Shown in pieces: positions 11,100 through 26,000 of a DNA stretch of 64,000 bases (within the stretch, counting starts at the first letter, position 1; each line of letters opens with the position of its first letter). The translations under genes were made by a program, and so were the position numbers. Where the stretch lies: positions 34,914,171-34,978,170 of the forward strand of contig NC_086383.1 in NCBI RefSeq assembly GCF_036588685.1, given 5' to 3'. The notes under the pieces are model-generated. The model was not told the origin of the DNA. It saw only the letters and a program-made list of their open reading frames with translations, and searched no databases. The stretch comes from Mytilus trossulus (Eukaryota > Mollusca > Bivalvia > Mytilida > Mytilidae).

Positions 11100-14000
11100 C
11101 TGTAAAGATATAAAGCACACGTATGTAACATCTGATAGTGTATAATTATAGTTCTTTTTATATATATTTCATAACTATGTTAATACAATTATGTTTAAAC
11201 AATATGTTTATATATGTACATGTAGTAAACGATTACATTATGTTTTTCGAGAAGTGTATTCAGTATTGCATTTAGAATCTAAAACCAGTGACAGAACTTC
11301 AATCCTTTATCCATTCCTTCAGGGATTTCTATATTGTAGCAAATCTTAATCAAAGTACTGAAGTACTGATTCTTCCGCATGCGTTAACACATTTTGTTCT
11401 ATACGTGTGCATAGATATATATTTCTAACGACAAAACATTTTTATATTATAAATTTATGTTCTGAAAGATATTTTTAGGGGTATCCATTGAAAAAATATA
11501 CAACAAGCGATAAGGCAAGTTATTTTGCACTCGATAATATCCGCGTATCTAGCATGTTTATATATCGGTAACGATCCCCACACGAAAGTTACATAATAGA
11601 AATCTAAGCGACAGCAATACACAGGAATGCCCTCACGGTCATCCGATCAAAAAATTGTTTGGACGAAAACACTGAACGATTTTGTTTCTATGTTAGTTTG
11701 TTCGTTGTTCATTGGTTTATTTGAGGCCGGGTATTTGCTGGCTACTTAACAAAATTGTGAACTAATATATACCTTGTGCATTTGGATCGAAGTCTAACAA
11801 CATCTTGTTACATAACGGAGTATCACAACACTTCACTTTTACAGTTTGTGCCTGTCGTTTTCTCCCAACTATAGTACCACCGCTAGCAATGGCATCGCAT
11901 ACCTATAAATCAAAATCACGCAATAAGTATAAAGACATATGAGGATATGGTTAAAAGATTTAAAGAATACAGCGTAATAGATATAAAATATAAAGAAAAG
12001 AGCGAAATGGATACAACATATAAATAACAGAGCGTAATGGATACAAAATATAAAGAGAAGAGCGTAAAGGATACAAAATATAAAGAAAAGAGCGTGATGG
12101 CCACAAAATATAAAGAATAAACAAAAATCACCCCCCACCCCGATCATGACCCTCATGTACATGTATGAACATTTTGGACTGTTGTGTTTAATACATCATT
12201 CCTTTGAATAAACTCATCTTATGGATTAAAATAAAGAGTTTGTAACATATTAATGTAAGTGGGGTTAAGACAATAGAGAAAGCAAAACTATTCTTATATA
12301 TCGAAAGTTTATTTTTTTTTGTGAAGCCAAGCTGGTCGAGTGATCTAGGTGCATGCGATTTGGTATCACGATATCGCAGTAGCACGAGTTCAAATCCGGA
12401 CGAGGGAAGAACCAAAAAATTGCGAATGAGGGTTAGACGAGTTGTATATACATGTATAAATATAGGAAGATGTGGAGTGAGTGCCAATGAGACAACTCTC
12501 AATCCAAATAACAGTTTTAAAAAAGTAAACTATTATAGGTCTATGTACGGCCTTCAACTCGGAGCCTTGGCTTACACCGAACAAAAAGCTATAAAGGGCC
12601 CCAAAATTATAAGTGTAAAACCATTCAAACGAGAAAACTAACGGTCTAAGTCTAAGTCATATTTATAACTTACCAATTTACTCTGACATGTCAATGAAAA
12701 TCTTGTTAATCCATCAACGATATAAGATGCTTCTTCACAAGACTGAAATCAAATACGACTATGTTATTTTCTAGTTCTAAAACAAAGGTTGCATCTCGAT
12801 GAGGCAAATATAACAGCTATATTTTTGGTTTCATTCTTTTAAACGTTTTGACTTGGGTGTAAAAGATGAATACTATTCCAGAAACATTTCTTGAGTGCAC
12901 AGAAATGATCTTACAGCAGGTTTGATTTCAGGGGAGATTACCGAAGTTTAATTATTCCTTGAAGCATACTCTTGAAAAATTTAACAAACTAGGCTAAAAG
13001 CATAGAAAATTTTAAAAGCCTCAATGAAAATGAAACAAATTATAAAATTTTTATTCTTTGCCCATCAACACAAAAACAGGTATAAACCATAGGTTCCTTT
13101 ATAAAAAAGTCATTGGCACTAAAGATAGAGGACTAATAATAGAATTTTGTGTTTTAAGAAGAAACATGCTTTTTTTTTGCCATTATGTTAATGTTGTTTT
13201 CGTTAAGAATTGAATGCTTCTTTTTGTAAATTTATTTGGGTGTAAAAGCGTTGACCAAAGTACGGAAGCGCTTCATACTAAAAATGTACGCACGGTCAAC
13301 GCTTTTACAACCCTATAAAGTTACAAAAAGAAGCATTCAATACTTATAATTACATTTTTTAGCTTTGATCATGAAAACACGACTTTTACTATTTTTGTAT
13401 TTTATTCACCTGTGCACTTTATTGTGGGACCACGTGTTATCATGAATGAAAAGTTTTATTGAGTGACACAATTGCTTACGGAATAACACGTGGTGTGCAG
13501 TTAGCCTATCAAAATAAAGTATTATAATGAAACATACATCAAATTTAATTATTCACAAATGGTATAAATTGGTTTATATATGGCAATAACAAGTGTGATT
13601 TGATTTGTTTTGAGTATCTTTGAAAATTACTCACCTCTCCAGCTGCACATTGCATGGTTTCTTTACAGTCGGTTGGTTTATCTAAACCATCACAATGGTA
13701 GCAGGTAATACCATGGGCTACAAAAGAAAAAGTGCACCAATTATATTAATATCTACTTTTGCGATTGTTTGTTTCATAATTTGGTTGAAGACAATGAAAA
13801 ATGTACAGTATACATTTATTTCTTTGTACATGTATCATGTTTCTGGTCTTTCCAGATTATTCAAGAATGTTGTTCAAATGAATATTATCGATTAGAGGTC
13901 TTTGCGGTATGAGCTTTGCTCATTGTTGAAGGCCGTACGTTGACCTATAGTTGTTAATGTCTGTGTCAGTTTGGTCTTTTGTGGATAGTTGTCTCATTTG

Positions 14001-17000
14001 CAATCTTACAACATCTTCTTTTTTATATTTCATTTAACATGACAAAAGTCAAAACTGAATTTCAACAAATCAAACCGATCGTAAACTCCTATGAAAAAAA
14101 TTGAAACAAAGAAAAACAAAAACGAACATATTAAATCTAGTTGATCTGAACGATTCAAATATGAGCAATTGTTGCTGTTTGACTGAATATTCTACATAGA
14201 TGAGTTGTGAGTTCGAAACTCGCACGTGGTAGATGCTTTTGACTCCATTATTTATAGAAAAGAATTGTCAGTTTTCTTCCTTTTTATGGAATATCAATGC
14301 ATTTTGCGTATTGTTATGCGTTTACTTTTCTTTATTGGCTAGAGGTACATGTATAGGGGGAGGGTTGAAATCTCATAAACATGTTAAACCCCGCCGCATT
14401 TTTGCGCCTGTCCCAAGTCAGGAGCCTCTGGCCTTTGTTAGTCTTGTATTATTCTAATTTTAGTTTCTTGTGTACATTTTGGAAATTAGTATGGCGTTCA
14501 TTATCACTTAACTAGGTTAAGACTCCCCCTTTTCAAAATAGTTAGATTCGCCCCTGCTACATAGCTGTTGAGACTGACTTACCTCTACATTGTATGACAA
14601 CATCCTGGTTATGTGTACAGTGGTTAGTACCCCATCTGTCGTGACTACATTGGTCGAGGGAGGTCTCGTTTCCTTGACATTGAACGTGGTCCATCCAGAT
14701 TGGCATAGAGCTATTGGTTGTGGCAGATCCGACGGATGTCGTCTGCTTTATTACTGGTGTATCACTGTCAAAAGATAGAAAGTAAAATAATAGTTGAATT
14801 TCATTGATTGGCACAGAGCTATTGGTTATGGCAGATCCGACGGATGTCGTCAGCTTTATAACTGGTGTATCATTGACAAAAGATAGAAAATAAAAATAAT
14901 AGTTAAATTTCATTGATTGGCGTAGAGCAATTGGTTATGGCAGATCCGGCGAATGTCGTCTGCTCTATAACTGGTGTATCATTATACGATAGAAAATAAC
15001 AAGGTGATTTAACCAAACGGCGGTTGATTTAATTGAAAAACTGTAGGTTTAATTATCTCCCCTTTAAAACCATTTGAAACCTTTACTATTTGAAGTATAC
15101 ATTTTACAGGTTATTATATAATTTGGTATTTCGTAAAAACTAAATATTGCTAAAATACTTAGACCATGTTGCCCCGTTGTTGTAGGTTACGACAACAGCA
15201 TGCTTATATCATTAGATTAAAAAGTAAAACAAGATTTTTAAGATAAAAAAAAAGATTAAAGTTATGCAAATAGAGCAATGTGAAGACAGACTAAAACTTT
15301 ACTTCAGAAAAAAAGGAGCATACATTTTGTACTCAAAAGCATAGCTTTGTAGAAAACCCGTAGAAAAACACTGACCGAGGACCTTAACGTTTCACCATTC
15401 GATCATTCGATGAACTTGCATTATAAAGACTGCGCGTTTACCTTGGGTATCCTAACATAGTACAGACAACTTGAGCTGCTTGTTTGTTAAAACCATCACT
15501 GCAAACTGTTCCCCACTGGTTTAAATGGAATATCTCTAATCTTCCCTCAAATGGTACTGAGGTACCAGTTAGACGCACTGGGCTCTCAGTTTTACCTGCA
15601 ATGCATCAATATTGACTTTAAAGATCATTGATTTAATTAATATACAAAAAAAATTGTGAACGAACACCTTAATTGGTGATCGTCTGGTAAAATCTTCCTT
15701 ACAGACAGACTTTAATCTGTTAGTTATTTTGACTATTTTGTCTGACTAATCATCTCTGCAATATGAAGACAAAAACTAGGCAAATAAAAGCAACACACAT
15801 GATCAAGCTGATTTCAGCAGACTGGTGACATATACTACTTATCAATGAAATTGAAAAAAGAGAAAAAAATGACTAAATCGGGTTTTAAACTTGAAGAAAA
15901 TTCTTATTCTTGAGTAATTTTGTTTTTCAACATTCTCAATCAAATTATGTTTTTCAATATTTAACACTATAAGTAAGATATGAGGTAAAAATGGATTCAG
16001 AATATTTTTTTTGTCATCAAGTGGACCAGAATATTTTTTCTCCATCAAATTGGGGGTCAGAATATTTTCATATCTTTGGGGAACATAACCATAACTCTCT
16101 TAAAGTTAAACGGTCGTTCCCGAAGTTCATTGCATGAATATTTTGTTATCTGTTTATAGTATTGGATTTATTTAATTTCTTATCTTTACTAAATAGTTAA
16201 TAAATAAAACGATACTCGATTATTTTATATCATCATTTTGAAACCCGAGGGCTTTATTTATTTAATAAAAATAAAACTCTTTTGTTCCAATTCATTGTCA
16301 TTGAAGGACCTTCTATAATAGCTGACTATGCGGTATGGGCTTTTCTTATAGATGAAAACCGTACGGTGACCTACAGGTGTTAATTTCTGTCACAGTGTCT
16401 ATTTGGTCTCTTGTGAAGAGTTGTCCCATTGGCAATCATACTACATCTTTTTTTTTTTAATTCAACACTGTAGCTACCTTCACATCGGATTCCAACATCT
16501 TCTGAATGGTCACAGTTATTGGTCATAAAGGCATTATGACGACATCTAGACAAGCTGTCTTCTCGTCCGGTACAGGCAACATTGTCCAGTATGATTGATC
16601 CGGTTCCCTCTCCAAAATGGGCAGCCTTTACAGCTTGAGCATTTGACCTTTAAAATGACAACTTCATATTAAATCAAATACAGTTAAACCTGACTAAACC
16701 GATACCAGTATAAACCGAAAACCTATATAAACAAAACATGTTCGTAAGCAACGTTTAATCAAATTATGAACCTGGTAAAACCGATTATTGGCCGAAAGCC
16801 GAACATATTAAATCCCGAAGAGGTTTGTTTTAAACAGGTTTCGCTGTATCAAGCGTTTTCATATTTATTGGTTGACTTTTTATATTATGCAGCCGAAAGG
16901 ACCACAATAATTATATTAAGTTTTTTTATTTCTAAATAATAAAATTTCATTTTAGGGGCATCGGTTCAACAACTGTATCACTGTAGCCATTCAACAAATG

Positions 17001-20000
17001 CAGTTATATCTGCAGTTAAGTCCCGGACATTAGACTGCAATCGTATTTGACTATGATTGTTAGTTTTTCAACCAAAGGACCTTAGACCTTGACCTCTTTG
17101 TGTTTCAGGATATCCGTGAAAATCTACGAAATAATACTTACTCGGAATACCCTAGCATTTTACATGCAACTTTTGCAGCTTTGTAGTCAAATTGGTCATC
17201 ACAAACTGTACCCCACTGACCATGATAGTTAACTTCCAAACGTCCCTCGTATTGTGTTTTACCATTCACCAGTCTGATTCTTAAATCATTGGTAACATTG
17301 CCTAGAAAAAAATCATATTAAGGTGGTACCCAACACTTTCACTAAAATTAATTTAGCTCGTTTGATTTTCTTAAAATTTTGTCAAAGTATTAACTTTGAC
17401 CCTTTAACAAAAATATAAAAAATTCAAAAATTTCGAACCAACCGTTTTCTCAGAAAAATTACATTCAATTTTGTTATATAGCAGTTTGACAAACACGAAT
17501 TTTGATTATTGTGAAGCTTAATATTCCCTTTACAACACAACGTCATTAAAACGTTCAGCTGATTTAACAGAGTTATCTCCCTGTACTGTTAGGTACTACC
17601 TTAAGCTATTACCAATCACAGGTTTTACCATATACATTTTTCATATGATACCAATAATAGTCTCATCATAAAAAACAGAATTGAAATTACATATTTACGC
17701 CAGACGCGCATTTTGTCTACATAAAGACTCATCAGTGACGTTCGAATAAAAAAGAGTATAAAAAACCCCAAAAGTACGAAGTTGAAAAGCATTGAGGACC
17801 AAAAATTCCTAAAAGTTTTGCCAAATACAGCTAAGGTTTTTCTATCCCTGAGGTAGAGAAGGCTTAGTATTTAAAAAAAATAAAGTTTTGTTAACAGTTA
17901 AATAACAATAATTATTATGAACCTATCTATGAAAACTTATGCCTTAATTTTTGTTATAAGAATTTCTCTTTTTACAGTATTCCGTGTTCCGCGCAATTAA
18001 TTGTTCCAAAACATTGTCTTTGTCTTTATCAAAATCTCAGACTCAAGTGACGTATGTAGTAGAGATCAATCCACCAATCAGTCAAATATTCTCAATATAA
18101 GTCTGACTCATTTGATCTTATTTGGTAATGTTAGTTACGAGGACTTAACTGTTCGATCACTGGTCAGTGACTGATGCGCAACTGTTCAATCACTGGCCAG
18201 TGACTGATTTGCGACTTTTTGATTACAAGTGTCGGATAGCTAAGATAATAACACACACACAAGCTAGGTTGCAAGTACTGTATTACTTACCAGCATTGCA
18301 GATAACACCAGCGTCCTCTGTGTGATCACAGTCATGATTTCCATATCCGTCAAACTGACAATCTCCAATACTTGCCTCTCTACCACTACACATCAACTCG
18401 TCCATAAAAATAGCACCAGTAGCTCCAGGCCAGCGAGAACCTCCAATTGCTATGGCAGTACTGGTAAAATAAATCATATGTAAGATATAAAAGGGATGAA
18501 TATAGACACAGATAATATATCATTGTAAGTCACGAACCACCGCTGCCACCAAACCCACCGTATTTGTTATGTTCGACAAACACAATTTTAACAGAGAACT
18601 TAAACAAATCAAAACATTATAATAGTGTATTTTAACTGACCGGCTAAAATTTAAAATCTCTGTTTGGCGTTTCAAATACAATTATCAATTTTCCATATGC
18701 ATAAATATCCTAATAGATTATGATAGATTGTCCAATTCAGCCTTTAAACTAAACTAGTCTTATATAATGCTACATTTTTTCCTTTATGGCAAAGGATTCT
18801 AATCCATCATGACTCAGACCCATTATAACTCAGCATTCTTATCATAATAACTCAGCATTATGACCAATCAAGACTCGACATTCTTACCGATCATGCATTT
18901 GTATTCTTACCCATTAAATCCCAGCATCCTACAAACAACACGTGCTTCTCTGTCATCAAATTGATCATCACAAACTGTGCCCCATCGGCTACCATGTTGA
19001 ACCTCTACTCGGCCCTGAGTTTCAGACGATCCACCAACTAAACGAACAGCTGTTACACCACCAGCTGCAAATATGCAATTAATAACAATGTACTTTCCCA
19101 GAATTTTAATAGGTAAGATCTCTTATTTTATAAATGTTGCGATCAGATAATTTTGCATTTAGGCGAAGTATAAAAATATTTTGTCGGCATGTCGCATTTA
19201 AAAGTATTCATCTAGAACTAAAATGCTTATGAATATTAACAAAAATTAGATATTTAACATATTTTTAATTTTAGGGAGCCATAGATCTTTAAGCCCCGAA
19301 GCAACAATTCACATATAACGTCATATAAAAACAAGAGTCTCTAAAGAGCCTGAATCGCTCACCTTTTGGTTAAATCTCTCATCAATGATTATTTTGGCTT
19401 TTCAATTTATTTAAATGTTTTTTGAATCGTCCTATTTTCTTCAAAAGCAAAAAAAAATCATTTTCTCTTATGTTCTATTTTAGCCATAGGAGCTATGTTT
19501 CTTGACATACAAGGAAATGAAATATAAAATTTATACTAGATACTCTGAAACTCATTTAGCCTAAGTTTGGCTGAAATTGATACAGCAGTTTCAAAGGAGA
19601 AGATTTTTAAAAGTAAGTCAACATGATGAACAAATTGTGAAAAACAGTCTTTAAAGGGCAATAACTCCTTAAGGGGCCAATTGAAAATTTTGGTCAAACT
19701 GAATTATTTGTAGATCTTACTTTGCTTAACATTTTTGTTATTAACAGTTTATCTGTATCTATAATAGTATTCCAGATAATAACCAAAAACTGCAAAATTT
19801 CTTTAAAATCATCAATTCAGGGGCATTATACCTGTAAAACCAGTTACCCAATTCGGCTGAAAATTACAGAACAGGTAGACCTTGAGCTAATAAATACTTT
19901 AACATCTTGTCTTATTTGCTCTAAATGCTGGAGTTTTTGAGATATAAGCCAAAAACTGCATTTTACCCTGTGATCTATTTTTAGCCATGACGGCCATGTT

Positions 20001-23000
20001 TTTTGACGAAATAAAAAATAAAGCTCAAACTTTATTTTATACACACTACTGATCATTCAGTTGAAGTTTGGTTGAATTTAGTTGAGTAGTTATAGAGGAG
20101 AAGATTTTTTAAAGTTAGCAAATATGATGAACAAATTGTGAAAAATTGTCATTAAAGGACAATAACCCTTTAAGGGGTCAATTGACAATTTTGGTCATAT
20201 TAACTTATTTGTAGATCTTACTTTGCTGATCATTTTTGCTGTTTACAGTTTATCTTTATCTATAATAATATTCAAGATAATGACCAACAACTGCAAACTT
20301 TCCTTAAAATTACCAATTAAGTGGCAGCAACCCAACAATGGTTTGTTTGATTCATCTGAAAATTTCAGGGCTGTTAGATCTTAACCTAATGAACATTTTT
20401 ACCCCGTCAGATTTGCTCTAAATGCTTTCGTTTTTGAGATATAAGCCAAAAACTGCATTTGACCCCTATGTTCTATTTTAAGTAACGGCGGCCATGTTTT
20501 TTGACGGATCAAAAATCGAAGCGCACATTTTGTGCAGGATATACTAAGGAACAATCATGCTAAGTTTCATTCAAATCCATTCAGTCGTTTCAGAGGAGAA
20601 GATGTTTGAAAAATTGTTAACGACGACAGACGACGACGACGACGACGGACGCCAAGTGATGAGAAAAGCTCACATGGCCTTTTAGGCCAGGTGAGCTAAA
20701 AATGTTGTTTGAAATGTATTCTTTATTATAAAAAAAAGGTGAAAGATATCAAATGGACGTTCAGACGCATCAGTCGAAAAAAAATTGACAACGTCATAGC
20801 ACACAAACAACCACCATCAGGACACAATTTGAAATCAAAACATAGAAAACGAAAGATTGAGCCGCGCGAACCCTATCAAAAACTGGTACCGGAATAGTAA
20901 GCACATTCTGCTCCACGTAACCTAGCGTTGTTTATTTAAAGGGTAGACTTGATACATGCATTTATCTTAACTTAAACATGTAAGACTTCAGAATGATTTC
21001 AATAGATATAGGAAGATGTGGTATAAATGCTAACGAGACTTTCAATCCAATATATGTTTTACAAACACTTAATGGTCTTAGCCTGAACAACTAATCGTCT
21101 TTGCCTAAACAATTTATCATCTTTGCCTGAAAAAACTTACCATCTTTGCCTGAACAACTTACACCGGCGTCCTCGGTGTGATCACAATCATGGTTTCCAA
21201 ATCCACCAAAGTTGCACATTCCAAGTGTGGCCTCTGTTCCTATGCAATTAACATCATCCATAGCTATATCTCCTGTACCAGCTCCAAAATAAGAACCTCC
21301 ATAAGGTTTTGGATTACCACTATTTAAATAGATAAACAAAAAAATATATTCTTAAGGTGGTACCCAACACTTTCACTAAAATCAATTTGGCTCCTTTAAT
21401 GTTTATAAAATTTTGACAGTGTATTTACTTTGACAAAAATATAAAAAAATCAAAAAATTTTGAACCAACCGTTTTGTCAGAAAAATTACACTGGTTATAT
21501 AGCAATTACACTGATCATAAGAAGCTTAATATTTCTTTTGCAAAACAACGTAATTAAAACGTTTAGCTGACTTTACAGAGTTATCTCCCTGTAGTGTTAG
21601 GTACCACCTTAATAACCGATAGCCTGAAATCATGGTAATACTATTTACAAATGAGCTGCGCATGCTAGAAATCGGCCTTACTGAAATGAATATCAATGCA
21701 TCTGTCAATCTATTTCGAATTGAAAATTCGTAATACTAAGTATTGAACTGATTGAAATTTGAGTTGAAGTAAGTACCCTATAAAACAGGCCAAAATTCAT
21801 CTTTGATTTCGTATTGATTATAAATAAACTCATCATAGATACCAGGAATAATTTAGTATATAAGCCAGACGCGCGTTTCGTCTACAAAAGACTCATCAGT
21901 GACGCTCGAATCCAAAAAAGTTTAAAACATTACATAGAACATTTTAAACATTAAATCGCAATCAATCAAAGTGTTTTTGAATACAAGACATAACGTGCAT
22001 ATGTACGCAGCTCATATTTAAAGATTGTTTATATATTCAACAGGACCTGTACCATAGCCGACTTCAAAAAAGTGTTTAGATAAATATATACGAGAAGTTA
22101 GGACCCCAAAAATCTAATTACAGATACCCATAATCGATTATACTTAGTTTCTGGAACCAAACGTTGCATTTTCTGACTTATCGTAAAATTTGAAAGTCTG
22201 TGTTAGTTTTAACTTCCAATTAAGCAAGAACCAAAGCTCATAAACTCTGCTTTTGGACTTCGGGAAAGTTCGGTAAGCCAACAATCTTGCTTTGGAAATT
22301 GGGTTAGTTACGTGATAATTCTTGCATACCCTGTATATCCAAGCATTTTGCAGACAACTTTTGCATCTTGGGCAGTCCAGCCATCATCACATACGGTTCC
22401 CCATGCATTACCAAAATTGACCTCTACACGACCTTCATCAGTAGTTGTACCTCCAACCAGACGTACTTGGATATTAGGAGGTTGATCTATTGAGGATAAA
22501 AGTTAACAACTGAATATAAAAAACGTTATTCTTTTTAGATAAGTAATAAGTATTTTCTACTGTCACTCTGATAGATAAGTAATTAGTGGTTTCTATCGTC
22601 ACGGTAGAAACTACTTATTGTTTATCTATCCGCAGAGATACAGTTCGGGTTTGATTGGCTTCGTGAGGCTCAGTCAGTAAATTGCTGTTTGTTTTGTATC
22701 GTTCTTTTTTGTCTTTTTTCATTTTTTTAAAAAAGTTTTGTCATCCATTTTGCGATTGATTATCCCTGTTGTGGCATCCATTCTCTTTTAACCGTTTAAA
22801 TTTAGTTTAAATTGAATGTAATTTAAAATTTAGAATGGAAATTGAGAATGTGTCAAAGAGACAACAACCCGACCATAGAACAGATGCAGGATAATACGTT
22901 AATTGATATACGATGCCCTATATACGAAAGAAACATATGGAAAGTCTGTTGTTAAATTTGACATTTGGTAATCTTCTGTGTTTTTTTATTCCTGTGTATG

Positions 23001-26000
23001 TTCGGAGTTCAGTGTGGCGTTCGTTGCACTGAATTAGTCTCTTTGACATATTCCCCATTTCCATTCTTAATTTTTTGCTTGTTTATGGGGCCAGCTGAGA
23101 ACCGCCTCCGGGTACAGAATTCATCGCTGTGTTGAAGACCCTTTAGTTACATTTTAAAGTTTTCTTCTCTTTGGTCGTGTTTTTGTCGTTTTTCTGTATG
23201 TTTCTTTCTGTTTCCAATCTCAAGTTAATTTAACAGATCCAAGTTCCTATCTACTTACCAGAGCAAACAACGCCGATGTCTTCAGTGTGGTCACAATCGT
23301 TGTCGCCTATAGCTGTCATGTTGCAGCCAAGTATATCGGTTTCATTTCCAATACAGTGAACATCATCAAAATAGATTGGTGCTGTCGTCAGCCCAGAACC
23401 AAAAACAGCTGGTGTTGCATATGCGCTATATTGGTATGTGTAAAGATATTTATAATTTGATATAAAATTACTTAAACACCTTCAATTGAATCAAATAATT
23501 CAAGCTCTTTTAAAAATCATAATAATAATGATAAACTAGTAACCCTTTCCATCTTATTTTTTTTTCATTTTCATGTTTAATCACTAATACCATTAGTAGG
23601 ATATTCAAAATGAATTACTTCTACAGCCTAATTGCTGTTGAGTTACAAGTTTGATAGAGATTGCATATTGCTTTGTAGCATATTTGGTTTCATCTCGTTG
23701 GTCTTAACTTAACAAAACTCAACTCGAATTCAATTGCATACTAATCATAACTGTTAAGAATAAATCCTAAGATTTGGAAAACAAACTTCATACAGGAAAA
23801 ACTGTATTATGTGTCGAAAGGAAATCTAAAGTTAGGATTTGCAATTTTAGAGATTATTCATCTTATCCATGAATAAAAGAAATACATCTGTAGTTTAGAT
23901 CAAATGATACAGGATATTTCAACACGTGTTTAATGCTTACAACAAGTGGTGTACATATATTCTCACAAAAGGATTCCGTACATTACATAATGATCTATGC
24001 GTACAAGACAATAACAACTTCACTAAAAACCGGGAGTGAAATAAGGTGCTCCGGAAGGGTAAGCATTTACTGCACCATATACGGCACCCGTCGTGCTATT
24101 TCTTTGTTCAGTCCGGTAATGGTGGAAGGTTGTTATGACTGAGGAAGAATGTCAGATACGATAAATGACACACTTTTGTCATAATGACCAATCAGCTCAT
24201 GATTGCGACCGTAAAGTTTCTTGAGTTTGATTGACTCATAGCCCTGTCTTAGCAACTTTTGAGAAAGCAGTATTTCTGTGTTCCATGTGTGCAAAAATAG
24301 TTATATTCGTTAAACAAGTGTTCTAGGTGTACAGCCAGAGGTCGCAATTAGCGGTAGTCCGAGACCAGTAGAATTTGAGTCGGACCAGTAGATTCCGTCA
24401 GCTGGTGGTCCGGCTGACCAGTAGAAATTTGCCGATACAAATCACTGATTGCTTCGCTATCTCAGTTTGCTTACAAAGCAATTTACATGCGACATCAAAT
24501 ACAAGGATACTAAGTATAACAGTTGATAAAGTTGTCAAATTCATGTTATTTTTGCAGGATCAGTAGATTTGGAGCCAGACCAGTAGATTTTTAGTCCATT
24601 GGTCCGGCTGGCCAGTACACAAAAAAGCTTAAATTCGACCCCTGTGTACAGCAATGGATTTATGCGAGCAAAAGTGTTTCATGAGAATAACAAGTGTTCC
24701 ATGCGTGAAACAAGTGTTTCATGAGAATAACAAGTGTTCCATGCGTGAAACAAATGTTCTATGAATACAGTATGCACTTCTTTTATCTACAATGAGGCTC
24801 GTTCGTGACCAGAAATGTAGATATATAAGTATATAGAACGCTGTTAAGTCGAAAAAACAAAAGAGTATATACAAATAAACCATAACATTATTCTAACTTA
24901 CGATGGAAGACCAAGTTGTTTACACATTATTTTAGCCGAGGTAGCATCAAACTCGTCATCACACATAGTGCCCCATACACCGTTGATATTAATTTCTACA
25001 CGACCACTGTTCTGATCCTTACCATTAACCAACCGATACTGAACTTCGCCTGGATAAAACAAATTAACTAGGTTATATACAACGCAGTACCATAGGTATG
25101 TGGAGACAATAGATGAGTCTTGGTTCGTGAAAAAATACAACGAACCCAAAGTTAGTGATAAAACATGTTCAAGTATAATGAATGTGAAATACAACTAGAT
25201 GTATACCATTTGTATGTGGAGACAATAGATAAGTCTTGCTTCGCTCAAAGATACCACGAACCCGAAGGAATTTGTAAAACATGTACAAGTGCATTGAATG
25301 TGGAATATTGTAACTAGATGTAATTCAAATACAATGCAGTATTATTTATATGTAGAGATACTAGATAAGTCTTGAATCGCTAAACAGATACCACGAATCC
25401 GAAGATAGTGGTAAAACATGTACAAGTGCATTGAGTGTGGAATACAACCTTAATGTAAATACCATGCAATATTATGTATATGTGGAAACAATAGATAAGT
25501 CTTGGATTGTTAAAAACGTAGCCCATAGTGGTAAACGACGTACACGTATATTGTATGTGGAATACAATTAATGGCGCTCGTTTTGTATCATCCCTTTGTG
25601 ATGAAAGCGCGGCATTAACTAAGACATCGCAGTCTTTATCAAGCAGAAAATCATATGGGTAATTTTCAAAAAAATGTCGAATTCTCAGTTCACCAATGCT
25701 AAAGTTTTTTTTTTTTATTATTTCAAAGGGAAATTACAGTTAAAATGGTTTAAATGAAAGCTTGTCATATTTGTTATTCAGAATAATAATAATAAACAAA
25801 TCTTATATCTATTTTGATAAGATTAAACTGCATTTAAGTCCGATATTGGGGGTATTTATGTGCGTACAGGGTCAGCAAAACACATTTCGAATGATTTTTT
25901 TCCGATCTCCTTGATATCTTCAAAAGCACTATGAATTCATTCAGCGTACGGGAGGTTCATGTCCATCATGTTACCGCTACTTTAATCAGCCGTTAAATTG

